A stretch of DNA of 64,000 nucleotides from Conus ventricosus (GCA_018398815.1 CM031607.1:89632178-89696177); one strand, 5' to 3'; numbered from the stretch's first letter, positions 46,356 through 57,999 are shown. The notes: a model not told the origin generated them from the letters alone. Numbers and translations are program-made.

Positions 46356-46958
46356 ATAACAACAGACAGTGATAAAGAAACATACATAGGGATCACGGCA
46401 AACCATTTTAAAACCAGATATGCAAACCATAAACAGTCTTTCAAAAATGAAAATATAAAAACCAAACAGAATTAAGTAAATATATTTGGAAGCTTAAAAA
46501 TATGAAAATAGATTACAACATATCATGGAAAATTATAAAAAGAGCAACACCATACAACAACATTTCTAAAAAATGCAACTTATGTACTACAGAAAAGTGG
46601 CTGATATTATGTAAACCCCACCTAGCATCCCGAACTCTAAAGTAGAAATGATAAACAATTGCAGGCATAAATGGAAATCTTTGTCAGTGCACCATTCCGT
46701 GGCACGTCCCCCTGAACGCTCCCCCCAAAAGTGAAAAAAACCGGCAGGCCACTGCCACACGCACAGAGCTCACACGCCCACACACCACAATATATAACAC
46801 CGGTGGCGTGCCCAAATTGTATATCCTGATGAGAGCGTTTTAGCTTGAAACAAGCTTGTAGGTTTTTAATTCTTCTATTTTAAAATCCTATTTTAAATGG
46901 TATGTCGCTCCCTACACGGTCGAGCACTTTTCACGTTCTGAGTGGCTTTTTAACTCTG
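46356..46958 (+). mobile_element. Penelope-like element 2 fragment fused to X
   Basis: Starts in the endonuclease at the TDSDKETYIGIT block (here with the normal YIGIT Gly), runs through NHFKTRYANH, a frame change near 46450, NCRHKWKSL and the terminal region with hammerhead, and ends with the gctccctacacggtcgagcac block at a (TA)n tract. The 5' border is an abrupt fusion to X with no poly-A or gap. Confidence 0.83.
46819..46868 (+). ncRNA. Hammerhead ribozyme, PLE 2 fragment
   Basis: Core ctgatga 46826-46832; helix II gagc/gctt; gaaa; helix III caa/ttg; cleavage predicted after A46860. Same as 45022-45070. Confidence 0.75.

Positions 46959-47043
<85 letters not shown>
46959..47043. repeat. 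(TA)n tract
   Basis: Pure TA dinucleotides between two PLE terminal pieces. Confidence 0.95.
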
Positions 47044-47044
<1 letters not shown>

Positions 47045-47047
<3 letters not shown>

Positions 47048-47255
47048 AATATAACCAAAGAGCCTAAAATGATTTTAAAAGTGCTCGACCCCTTGGGGAG
47101 CAACATTTGTCAATAATGTTAAAAAGGAAGGTTAAAACTCAAGGTTAAAACTCGACAAATTTGTTTCTAGCGACGTTGATGACAGCGCAACGTCGCTAGA
47201 AACAAATTTGTCGAGTTTTAACCTTGAGTTTTAACCTTCCTTTTTAACATTATTG

Positions 47256-47263
<8 letters not shown>
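47045..47263. mobile_element. PLE terminal-region palindrome with variant hammerhead
   Basis: 47045-47104 is a PLE terminal block on minus (compare 40937-41000: gctcgaccccttggggagcaacatt). 47105-47177 and 47189-47261 are 73-bp perfect or near-perfect inverted arms around an 11-bp centre. The right arm contains hammerhead parts: ttgatga (47176-47182, first core base C replaced by T), agcg/cgct helix II, gaaa (47199-47202), caaa/tttg helix III and a tc cleavage site (47211-47212). It lies between two (TA)n tracts. Confidence 0.7.

Positions 47264-47331
<68 letters not shown>
47264..47331. repeat. (TA)n tract
   Basis: Pure TA dinucleotides. Confidence 0.95.
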
Positions 47332-47332
<1 letters not shown>

Positions 47333-47334
<2 letters not shown>

Positions 47335-48205
47335 ACAAACTAATAAATTCAAGGATAAGTACCGAGCACCGTTCCAGCAACTTACAGAGCAGCTTGGTGT
47401 TGCAATGACTGCAAGAAATATTGAATTATAAACAAAGCTTGCTCTTATGTCTCAGATTGAAGAAATAGGGGGAGATAAGCATACATATCTGCAGTGGTAG
47501 ATGATTCTGCCTAACTAACAGTATGTGCTTGAGTGGGTGAATGGGGGGAAAAAATAAATAAATAAATGCTTCTCACAATGAACCTTCAGTTATGTATGCT
47601 TATCTCCCCCTATTTCTTCAATCTAAGACATAAGAGCAAGCTTTGTTTATAATTCAATATTTCTTGCAGTCATTGCAACACCAAGCTGCTCTGTAGTTGC
47701 TGGAACGGTGCTCGGTACTTATCCTTGGAATTTATTAGTTTGTTGTATTTTAGTCCCTTGCGGATTCATTCCAAGAACTGGCCCTCAGCACTTGTGTCTT
47801 AAGAGGATATCTTTTTATATTTTCTACTTTTCACAAGAAAATGTAGCTTGTTTTGCTCTTTCATGATTTTCATTTGCTTCTTAGGTGGCAGCTTTGGTTG
47901 GTTTTTTGAAAACTCAACAAAACATACTACGGTATTGCACACCAGCCTTTTCTGGGATTGCATTCTTTTTAAAACTGAAAAGGCAGAGGAGTCAAATTAC
48001 CACTTTCCGCGGTCACTGAGGAGAAACCACCAAGTTTCGAAATATCGGTATATGACCAGGAGTTATATGTTAGTGAGTTTCCCACCCTATTGGAGGGTGT
48101 CTCCCCTTGGAGACTATAAGCTTGCTGAAGGTTCATTGTGAGAAGCATTTATTTTATTTAATTTTTTTCCCCATTCACCCACTCAAGCACTACTGTTAGT
48201 TAGGC
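47333..48205 (+). mobile_element. Element X, copy 2 (inverted piece + direct unit)
   Basis: 47333-47588 is X on minus; 47589-48205 is the direct unit, nearly identical to 45503-46138. The same inverted/direct switch point as in copy 1 indicates one ancestral structure or duplication of the whole block. It ends at a short palindrome. Confidence 0.75.
48011..48057 (+). ncRNA. Hammerhead ribozyme in element X, copy 2
   Basis: Same as 45920-45966 except that the helix III loop is tcgg instead of ttgg. Helix I ggtca/tgacc (48011-48015 with 48053-48057), core ctgagga 48016-48022, helix II gaaac/gtttc. Cleavage predicted after A48052. Confidence 0.88.
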
Positions 48206-48211
48206 AGAAAG

Positions 48212-48296
48212 AGAACAGCATTTTACCAATCCTAACTCACATCCGCCCTCAACTAGTTTCGGGCGGATGTGCCTAGGATTGGTAAAATGCTGTTCT
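48212..48296. repeat. Short palindrome, 36-37-bp arms, 12-bp spacer
   Basis: 48212-48248 pairs with 48261-48296 (arms starting agaacagcattttaccaat), with two or three mismatches and indels. It sits exactly between element X and the large DNA element, so it may be that element's terminal inverted repeat in fold-back form. Confidence 0.75.
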
Positions 48297-48379
48297 TGAC
48301 AAGTAAGACTTTTAAAAACCAAAAAATAACGACCCTACAAACAAACATATTGTGTAGGGTTATCCGTTTTCAATACTAA

Positions 48380-48930
48380 TTTACTAAAATTTTCAGATTT
48401 TAGTTTTTGCTTAATCCTGTGTTTTTCTTGATCATTTTCAATAACATCATTTTCGCGCAAACGTTCTTCAAAAGAGTCTCTGTCTTTCATGTGAAATAAA
48501 ACTACAGTCTTTAACTGTTCTCTAAAGTCTTTAAAACCGAGTTATATTTCTGACATAAAATCCACACACTTATTCCAGCATGTCTTCCACTGAAAGCTAG
48601 TTTTGATAAAGTGTTTTCTTTTTAACTATGTCTCTTTCTGCCGAACAGTCATCTATAATAAATAGTGTCTGCGTTCCTTTAAAAAGTTTATAAAAGTATT
48701 TTAACCACTCATAAATTTATTGCTAGGATCAACTAAAATATGTTTTTATTGTCCTATAAAACCTTCTATCATGAAGCTTTTTTAAAAATTTCAAGCGTTG
48801 GACAGAAAATCAAAATATAATCAAATTATAGCGATAAACTGTTTGTAATGGGTTAGGACAAATATTGTTTTCCCAAACCAGTCTGCCGCAAACAATAAAC
48901 AATGGGGGTTTTTGGCAAAAAATTTTAACT
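48380..48930 (-). pseudogene. Virus-type packaging ATPase (FtsK/HerA, A32-like), frame-broken
   Basis: The minus strand reads a P-loop region near 48890-48915 (glycines and GKT split over two frames, followed by IFVLTHYKQF), then LFIIDDCSAERD near 48630-48665 (Walker B with paired Asp), then LREQLKTVVLFHMKDRDSFE near 48480-48540 and an ENDVIEND block. The motif order and the DREQ-x-K...CKDRDSFE-like stretch fit packaging ATPases of Polinton-type elements. Three or more frame changes. It would load DNA into particles if functional; none of this is likely functional here. Confidence 0.6.
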
Positions 48931-50719
48931 GTCCTAGTTTTATAAGATTTAATTAATCCAGTTTTTTGTTTTTTTGCTCTCTGTCAAAACTTGTTAGTAT
49001 AATAAAACCCTTAAAAGGTCTAAATGTGAAAGTTTAAATCCAATTCAGTGCTGAAAATTGTTTCTTTTTAGAAAATAGGTTTTTTTTTGTTGTTTTTTAT
49101 GACCAAATATCCTCACCATTGTGGGGAATGCGACAGAACTTTAAGACTGTCAACGTTAAGTTTTCCCAGCAAATTAAAAATTCCTTTAAAAAAGGGGACG
49201 TCATAACGCCCACAACTCCACCCCTTCCACATTTTTTAAAGACAGAAATTTCAAATATCATTGTGAACGTGTCTCCTAATTTCTTTTGCGGAATAAACTG
49301 AAATTTTTGTAGAAGCATCTTTAAAAAAAACCCTTTCTTTCTGTGGAGGATTACGTTTATTCCCCTACGGTTTATTTTCAAACTCTTTCCGACATTGTCA
49401 TTGGCATAAGACTTACGTAAAGGGCCCGAGTTGAATGCTTTTTTTGAACTTTTTTTGACGGCAAAAAAAAGAAATGGGCTTATGAATTCAAATTTTAGTC
49501 CCATTCAAAATATGGTTCCAAGGCCTTTTTTGGGCAGGTTTTCAACTATTTTATATTATACTGGCCAACATTTTTGCTTTAGATTGCACAGTTGCTTAGT
49601 TTAGGAAACTTTTTTGTTGTCGCCAACCCCTTTTGGGTTTTTAATCACCATCTTTATGTCTCAAAAAACCAACAAAATGCTATCTCACCCTTTGTTTAAA
49701 GTCCGCAAGTTGCAAGGTCTTTTTAATCTAAGGTTTACACCTACAGGCGCCCGTAACTCCCCGGTTTTTCTGGCCCCGGAAATTATTTTTTGAAACAACT
49801 TTTTTTTTATTTCCAAAAAAATTGGGAGGTTATCAATTTTAAAAACTTTTCTGTTTTGTCTTGATTTTTATATTAAAAGACGACCCCCCCAAAACTACTT
49901 TTAAAAAATGTAAATTAGGGGAATTTTTATTTATAATCGCAATATGATTCCCCCGATGGAAGAGTCTTAAAACAGATGAGGGCCTTCCATCATGTAAGTT
50001 TTCATCAGTGCTCAGCTCGTTCAATGAACATTACCCTGTGTAATGGAGTGTTATGCAGATTCGAGCGGACTTTCCCCCTCATAAGTAGTTTGTCTGGTGT
50101 TTGTTTGTATCAATTTATCTTTGAGTGTCCCGTGTTTGGTAGTGTCAGCTCCAAAGCTCTAACATTTTTAGCTAGCTCTTTATCAAAAAAAGTAATGTGC
50201 TTCTTCAGGTTTGAAAGTTAATATTGTTTTTTAGATTGCATTTGTTAAGTTTGAGAGTGATGGTCAATGTTACTCAATGTTCTTTTAGTGAGCAAAACCG
50301 TAATAACCATAACGGTATTGTTAACTGGTTAATTAAGTTCTCCCCCGTCATATTTTGTAACCTTATTATTCTTCTGGTTTCGCTTTTATTAAACCATACG
50401 ATCTTTGTAAAATATATCATGAAGTGCAACCATTTTGGCTCCGCAATTGATCAATAGCAGTTCTAAAAACGAGGACGGTCTTGAGATGTTACTTGTTACA
50501 AACATTTTTTAACGAAATAGAAAAATGAGTGCGTTTTAATTATACTGATGCAAAAATATTCTGTGGGCCCCGCACTACAATCTTAAAATATAATAACTGA
50601 TACCTCTTGTCATTTTCTGTGACCCAGACTGGACACTTTTCATACAAAGGTGAGTACTCCATTAAGCAGATATCTTAACCCCAGTTAAAAAAGATACATC
50701 CCAATAATTTTGGTTTAGC

Positions 50720-51270
50720 CATCCGATGCTGTTTTATCAGATCCAGTTAAACTTTGCTGTGTTTTGTGCATCACTGGGTGTGGAGTGCGTATGCTGATCT
50801 TTTAACATCACCTGATCTTTTGTGAGGTCGTGTACTAGATTCATTTCTATTAACCTTCAGTCGTATTTGATGAACGGCAAGCGCCATTACCGGAATGGAC
50901 AAAACGTTTAATCCAATCAGCACAGAAATAGACATGAAGCTTTTGAAAGGATCTGTAACGATTCAATATTAATGTTTAAGACAGACTTAGACAAAAGTTG
51001 GCTCTTAAATTCCCCCCCCCATCTTTTTGGCTTAGGCACCCCTATTTGGGTGGCGTGCACAGAAGATATAACTATGATGGAATCCTCCTTAACATCTTTC
51101 TCTTCAGGCTCAGGCGTTCACCTCGGTGTCCCTAGAGCAAGAGCATTAAAACAGCATGGACAACATTTATCTTGAACACATTGAGGGCCCTAACTGGTGC
51201 GGAATTAGAACGCTGTGATATGGTAAGACACGACTTATTCGTACTTACGTTTGGTGTTTGCTAGGTTCGG
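50720..51270 (+). pseudogene. Decayed copy of the plus-strand hypothetical gene
   Basis: Colinear with 36766-37330 at nucleotide level (ccagttaaa...ttgc block, aacgtttaatccaat, gacatgaagcttttgaaaggat, aagcatggacaacatttatctt). Frames are scrambled by indels. Similarity continues to about 51550, matching 37380-37560. Confidence 0.5.
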
Positions 51271-51859
51271 GCAAGCACAAAGAGATCGTGATATTAATTC
51301 TCGATATCTGTGTATGTGTTGTTTTCTGTGCCGACTTAGGAGGTCTGCACAAAAACAATACTTAGCAAATTTAGAGGATGCTATTAATGCTACAGTGATT
51401 TATCTTCAAAGTATTCAAAGGTACTAGATGTTTTACAATACGCAAGATCAAAAGTTGACTTTGCTGTTGGCGCTGGATTATAATGCTTCCTGCCTTCTTG
51501 ACCTCAGACTTCAGATAGGCACAATAATAAACTACAAACAATGAAATCCCTTGTGGCAGGCAATGAACAGAAAGTTGGAATAAAAGCAATAAATTCTGAG
51601 CCTGTAATTTTCCAAGCAGTAAACAACAAGATGGCGCCCCCCAGAACTAGCATTCACCCCGATAGGTCCAAAGCCAGGAGCGCCGTTGATATTAAAAAAA
51701 AATAATGACCATGAATATGAAAAGACTGCGCTTGTTCTTGGGATTTAATAGCTGGATTACTCCTTCTTTATCTTATAAATTGTAACAACTATTAAGAAGA
51801 ACTAATGCATAAGTGCTCGGCCATAAGCCAACTCACTTTGCTTGTGTAGACATAAAGCC

Positions 51860-52500
51860 AGCTAACGATACTCCTAATTCGACTGGCAAAGGAGTCTATA
51901 TGCTTTTCTAGCTAATTTTTTTGAATAACTCGCAAGATGATCAAGTGTTTTTTTTACCAGGTTTTATCAGGAGTGGCGATGGGGGGCACGAAACTTTGCC
52001 ATCCACCACCGCTGTAATAGCCGTACCAGTGTACTTATTGGCAAATCCTAAAGGCTGTTATAATGCTTGCTAATGTGACTCCTGCTCTATAAACAGCGTT
52101 GTATTCGTTTCTAGTGTTGTGTCTTCATATAAATTTTTTTCGATGTTTCTCTTCTTCTATTCACTTGAGTTTCGTAATTGGTCTCGGTTAGTTGTCAGCG
52201 CTTCTAGTCTTGCTATCTTTTGTTCAAGATTTTTTAGTCTTTGTTTTATTCTTTCTTTAATATCATGCTCTCGATGGAGTTCGTTAGCCTTCAACGAGTT
52301 TTCTTTTTCTTTTTTATATGCTCATCATGTTCACCTAGTTTTGCTAAATTCGTTTGTTAAGTCGCCTTTTGTTGGTTCTATAAAAGTACGATCAAGGGCC
52401 ACTCTTTCTCAATCAGTTAGCCGTGGTTCGCCAGTTGTATTTAATGCTGTTTCTTCTTCTTTAGTGAGGTTTTGCTCCTATTGTATTTATTACTTCGTCT
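51860..52500 (-). pseudogene. Coiled-coil + hydrophobic-tail protein of large DNA element
   Basis: The minus strand encodes a coiled-coil-like KERIKQRLKNLEQKIARLE near 52200-52260, then YRAGVTLASIITAF (helix 1) near 52060-52095, a linker, and a Lys/Leu helix near 51920-51960, parallel to 37780-38160. Several stops. Confidence 0.5.
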
Positions 52501-55500
52501 GCTGTTTGAATTAAATCTTAGGGTTTGTTTTTGTATTTGGCTACCTGTTGGAGTTTTTGTAGCGTGTTTTGGTTTTGCAACATCATCCTCATCTATTTTG
52601 ATTTAGCAATGCAAGGCCGATTTTTGTTCGCTATACGGAGTGTTTGTCTAATTGAACTATGGCATAAAAACTTAATGGGGTCTCGTTTAGTTGTAAGCTG
52701 AATACACGTTGTCCCTGGCGAGTTTTCACATACAAATGCCATCCTTATCTCGTTCAAAATTCATTAGGGTTTCTAAAATAGGGGAGGTTCAATGCCTAAA
52801 TTTTGGGTACAATGATTCTACATGGCTTCTGTTAAATTGACGTCGCAATGAGGGCGTTGAGCGATGCTGTGTTAAGGAAGTCATTTCAATATGTGTCTTA
52901 GGATCAAATCATAAATTTTCTTCATCTTCAATGCTCATGTTTTTAAATAATTAACTTTTATTTTGCTTCTAAAAAATGTCACAAGCATATGGCTCGATTC
53001 TCGACCCGCCATAGAAAACTGATAGAGCCCGGCGGGCGTGAGGGAAATAAACGGAATATTACTGTTCCCAAATATTCATCTACTACTATGATGGGATCCA
53101 TATTCTTACTGTTAGATTTCAGGCCTTAGGAGCGGGATGATGTGATTGTGCCAGGCTTGCGCGGCTCTTACTTTCAAAAATAGAACTCAAATCAGAAACA
53201 GACCCAAAAGGACAGTTGTCCAGAATCTGGGACGCGGCACTCGTTAAGCAAATTTCTATAATCTTGAGGGGAAGAAGTTTTTTCGTTACACAATCGATTA
53301 GGACATATTTTTAACCTATTTGATCTATGGCTAACCGCGATTGAAAGGAGATCTTGCTTTCAAGGAAATCGACAATGGGGAAGAAGCACTAAAATTAGAA
53401 TAGACGCCGAAGTTCCCTGCAGATGCTAAAAGCAGCAAAAAGGCTTTAGCTGTAAGTTATGCGTATGGTATCGCTTTTCCATCCCCTTGATTTTTGAGTT
53501 GTTTAAAAGCGCATGCCCATACTTATGGAGCGTTAGTTTTAAAAGACAGATGACATATGAACTAACTTTTAATGATACAAACGTGTTTTAATACTAATCT
53601 TAAAGTAATTACTCCCATCGAGAACGAAGCAAAGTACAGCATTTCTGACATCTCGTTGGTTTGACTCGTTGTTAGCAACCCTAAAGTTTAGCAGGCTGAT
53701 TATGCAAAATTTAAGGTCCAAGATTAGCACTATATTACGAAGAGTGCGTTCATCATTCAACATATTCCAAAAGCAGGGCTGAACACTATAATGGAATTTT
53801 AGTTTTAGTTGGCCAGCAAATCGGCCTTTAAAGGTATTTTATTGCTGTGCGAAGATGACAGAACCATTCAAAAGACAATCTGAAATATTGTTAATCCTAA
53901 AATAACGAAAGAAAAATGTCAATTGGGGCAGTCTAAAAAATCTACGCTAGGGGTTAAAACCTTTCTCATTTTGATGAAAAAGAAAATGTTTGGAGGCGGG
54001 AGGGGTAAAAATCCAACGTTGCCCTTGTGTCTAAAGATCTACTTCACAGCGTTGGGTTTGATCTTATTTAACAACAAAATACGGTTTATGGTTTTGACAA
54101 AGGTCGACGGGAGGAAAATCGTTGTTAAAAGTGGGAGAGAGATTAAAGAATTAATAAAATTAAATTGATAAAGAAAAAGAGGTGACAAACCACTTAACGT
54201 GTATTTGTTTTTTTTATTGATGCGAGTAAATTTGAAGATAACGAATTACAAGGATACTATTTAAAATTATTTTTTTTTTTTAAAAAAAAAGCGTCTGTTG
54301 GGTTTATCCAAAATCCCCAAAAGAAGAGTTAGGCAACCTGTGTTATAGAAGGAACTTTGGGCCCCGGGTCGTCTCTGTGCGAAGTAAAAACCTTCAGATA
54401 ACAAACATTACACAAATGAAAAAAAAAAAAATGAGCAAGCCCTTTAAAAATACAGCAAACAAACGAGGTATTTGCTGCCTTTAATCTGTTACTTTTTTAA
54501 ATATGGAGCTCGTTAAAAGGGTTGGCAACAAGTTTTGGGTTTCTCTTAGAACGGGCTAGGGTACCAGCGCTTTCCCTTAGGGGTTTGTCTTTAATTTTGG
54601 CCCTGGTTATTAGCTGTAGGTGTGCAAGCAAAAAAAAAAAAAAAAAATAAACCCCAAAAAAAGCACCAGTTTGGGTTCAACTAATAACAGCTAAATTTAG
54701 TCTTTAATGATTAAAAATAAAGCACTAGTGACTCAAACACACGGATGAAGATTTATCTTTTAAAGGGCCGATTTTGTGTAAAAAGAAAAAAGTTTGATTT
54801 TTAAAAGAAAGGAAGGACAAGTTTTTCAACACCAGACATGGCAGAAAAAAAGGAATGTTTAAAAAAAGAAAAGAAACTTTAACTTGCTTAAACAGTACTT
54901 TAAACAACGCCAAAGGGTGTTTTACTTTAGTTTTGGTTAAGCACAAAAGACCTCGATTTGATTAATTTTTTTTTTGATTTAAAAAAAATATTTTGAGTTA
55001 GAAAAGAAAAATCAGCTGGATAAAATTATGAAAGGGCCCGGGCGAAAAGTTTGAAAGGGAAAGCTCGAGGAGAGGTTTATCAAAAATTTAAATGTATCAG
55101 TTAGTGTTTTGTTGCAGGTTCGGGCAAGTGTTTGGGATGCTTTTTTCAAGTTCCCCGTAAACTAACAATAGCCCGCCAGTTAAAAATAAAGTTAGCTGTT
55201 TTTCGATATGTAAAATAAATGAAGAAAACTAGAAGTCGGGTCTCAATAAACAGAGGGGGTATTTTTTTCCCTTTAAAGACTTTAACCGGTTGGGCAGACC
55301 AATGCTTCACATTTGATGTGGCCGTGAAGAAGCCAAAATGAGAGGTTGGTTGGTCGGGGCGAAAATCTTAGGATCAGTTTTAAAACAGGCTAAATTTGGC
55401 CCAATTTTAGGAAGTCTTAATTCCTATCCGTTAGTCGCAAAAAGAGCAGTTCTAACATAAAGAATTCGGACGACAAATGTTTTTGTGGTTGTGTTCTCGA

Positions 55501-56400
55501 GGTGCATTACGTCCCCCAAAAAAAAGCGAGGAGTGTCTAATTCGCCCTTACATCAATGATCTTAAATTTAGTGGGAAAATCCCTTTTCCCGTTAGCGCGG
55601 GGGACCCTTTATCAGTTGAAGAAAAAAAAAAAACCCCAAATAATGTCAAGTTAACATGGGGTGAAGAAAAAAATTATGCCCTTAAAATGTCCCGGGAAAA
55701 AACCAAAATAGGTGATCAGACAAAAATCATTTGACTTACTATGGTTTTCCAGCGGGGCTGCCCCATTTCCATTGATAGAAATGAGTAAATAAGCAGCATC
55801 TTCAAAAGTGGGGACAAACAAGAATTCTGCAGAAAAAAGTTTAAAAAGAATTCCATTGCTCAAGCCGCGAGCGCATAAGAAATTTTTCGGCCCGTTTGGG
55901 CTGTAATACAGAATAATTACCCCCCACCGGATTAAAAGTTAGTTTTTAAAAACTGGAAAAAAAATGCAAAATTTTTCCCAAAGTTTTTTCGCGACTTCGA
56001 ATCATTTGTTCCTTATGAAGGGCCAGCGCCAAAACTTTGAAAAACGTCTTAAAGAGTAAACATAGATTTGTTCATTTTCCCTTAAATTTTTGTTAGGTCG
56101 GGTGGCGCTCATTCAACGCCCGAATTATACAGAGGGCAAAAGCGCAAAAAAATTTTAGAACGCATGCGCAAGTGCGTAAGATTGTTCTAATAATTGAAAA
56201 TTTTTGAAATCATGATGACGCCTTTAAGCCACAACAGTATGCTCAGCCACTCCTGTTGGATTTGGGTTTTTGGGCCCCTTTATCAGGGTAGGGTCCCCAA
56301 GGTTTTGAGCCCTGATACTTAGCGGAAAATTCAGGGGCACACACGTAAAAGCAAACTTCAACTAAAGTTTGTCTAAGGGTGGAAGTGCCCGATTCTTTTA

Positions 56401-56500
56401 NNNNNNNNNNNNNNNNNNNNNNNNNNNNNNNNNNNNNNNNNNNNNNNNNNNNNNNNNNNNNNNNNNNNNNNNNNNNNNNNNNNNNNNNNNNNNNNNNNNN
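56401..56500. other. Assembly gap, 100 N
   Basis: Exactly 100 undetermined bases. The sequence character changes from AT-rich element to microsatellites across it. Confidence 1.
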
Positions 56501-56659
56501 GCATAATTCTAACCGGACAGTGTGGCGCCAGCAGGGCCAGCTCTTCAGGCGGCTCTACCAAGGTAGGCAATCTGTTATGTAAACAAGGGCGTGGATTGTA
56601 AAGAGCTTAGAGCCTGGTTTGTAGCCAAGTACAGACTATAGAAGTACTCTTGATAATGA

Positions 56660-56667
56660 TTCTACTG

Positions 56668-56711
<44 letters not shown>

Positions 56712-56757
56712 GATGATGATGATGATGATGATGATGAGATGATGATGATAAGAACAA

Positions 56758-56797
<40 letters not shown>

Positions 56798-56888
56798 GCT
56801 ACTACTACTACTACACTACTACTACTACTACTACTACTAACTACTACACTACTACTACTACTATACGAACAACAACACATAGCAATAG

Positions 56889-56943
<55 letters not shown>

Positions 56944-57150
56944 AACAGTGAAAAAAAATGATGATAATAATGGTAATGAAATAATGATAATAACAATAAT
57001 AATGATAATGATAATGATGATAAAAACAATAATGGTGATGATAATAATGATAATGAAAATGATAATAACAATGATAATGATAACAACAATAATAATAATA
57101 ATAATAGTAATAATAATGATAACAGCAATAATAATAATGATAATGATTCC
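56660..57150. repeat. (CTA)n, (GAT)n and (AAT)n microsatellite cluster
   Basis: CTA units (56664-56710, 56757-56862), GAT units (56711-56745, 56889-56943), then AAT/GAT-rich DNA to 57150. Poly-Met and poly-His frames are translations of it. Confidence 0.93.
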
Positions 57151-57376
57151 GCACCAAAGTCCAAGACTTCTACCAAAACCACAGATTTGGGTCTTGGGAC
57201 GCCATGTTTTTCCATGTTTTTAAGATCCTCTGTCCCGATTGGACGTAAAACTCACCACTTTCTGCTTCTCCGCTTACATGATAACTTTCTCACCTTGCTA
57301 CTTGGAATCGGACGCCGTTCATGCTTTCCTGTGCGCAGGACGAGCGTCCCCGGCCTTCAAGCTGTTTCCTTCTGCC

Positions 57377-57384
57377 TACCCCCC

Positions 57385-57415
<31 letters not shown>

Positions 57416-57602
57416 ACACACACCCGACTTCTTCCCACCCCCTCACCTCTCTGCTCCCTCCCTTCTCTCTCTCTCTCCCGGTATTTTCGCTTTCGTTTCT
57501 ATTTCCATCACACGCACACTCTCGCTACTTCCATCCCCCCCCCCCCCCCCCTCGCCCCCCCCCCCTCGCCCCCCCCCGCAACCCCCCCCCCCCCCCCCTC
57601 CT
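57377..57602. repeat. Poly-C and (CA)n tracts
   Basis: Poly-C 57379-57401 then CA to 57423. A second C-rich run at 57535-57600 with a few tcg breaks. Proline-rich frames here are artefacts of poly-C. Confidence 0.93.
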
Positions 57603-57755
57603 TTACATCCCTGTCGTCAGCCACTGCCCCTCTTTATCACGGCTGCTCGTCGTCTCATGGAGTGTTTGAAGACACTCCATCATTTTTGTCCGGGTGATTG
57701 ATTGGCGGGTGCCAATCGATACCCCACGACCAGTAGGCGTACCAGTATCGCCATG

Positions 57756-57757
<2 letters not shown>

Positions 57758-57829
<72 letters not shown>

Positions 57830-57838
57830 AGAGAGTAT
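57758..57838. repeat. (GA)n microsatellite
   Basis: Pure GA dinucleotides with one break near 57824. Confidence 0.95.
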
Positions 57839-57999
57839 AATGCTTGTATAGATTGCCTGCTGTTCGTTATTTCATTTCTTTTTTTTTCTTTATTAACATT
57901 TTCATTCGTACTAATAATTAATTTTTGTCTTCTTTTGCCAAACTTAATGATGTGAAAAACATCTCTACCGGCATGATTTTTCTTGATACATCCACCCCG

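Larger units (their letters stand above)
48300..56400. mobile_element. Large DNA element, Polinton/Maverick-like (copy 2)
   Basis: Contains a packaging-type ATPase on minus near the left end and, at 50720-52500, the same converging gene pair as copy 1 (35490-39243). The rest (48930-50700, 52520-56400) is AT-rich with many homopolymer runs and short frames in which I recognise no polymerase, integrase or capsid. A string encoding GSGK occurs near 51275 and 55125, possible P-loops but too little to call. The right end is a gap. Confidence 0.5.

Noticed and set aside
51250..51290. GSGK-encoding string as a P-loop NTPase
   Set aside because: No flanking motif can be read in the same frame; four residues alone are not evidence.
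56844..57223. Poly-Met, poly-His and poly-Leu/Ser frames
   Set aside because: Translations of GAT and CTA microsatellites.
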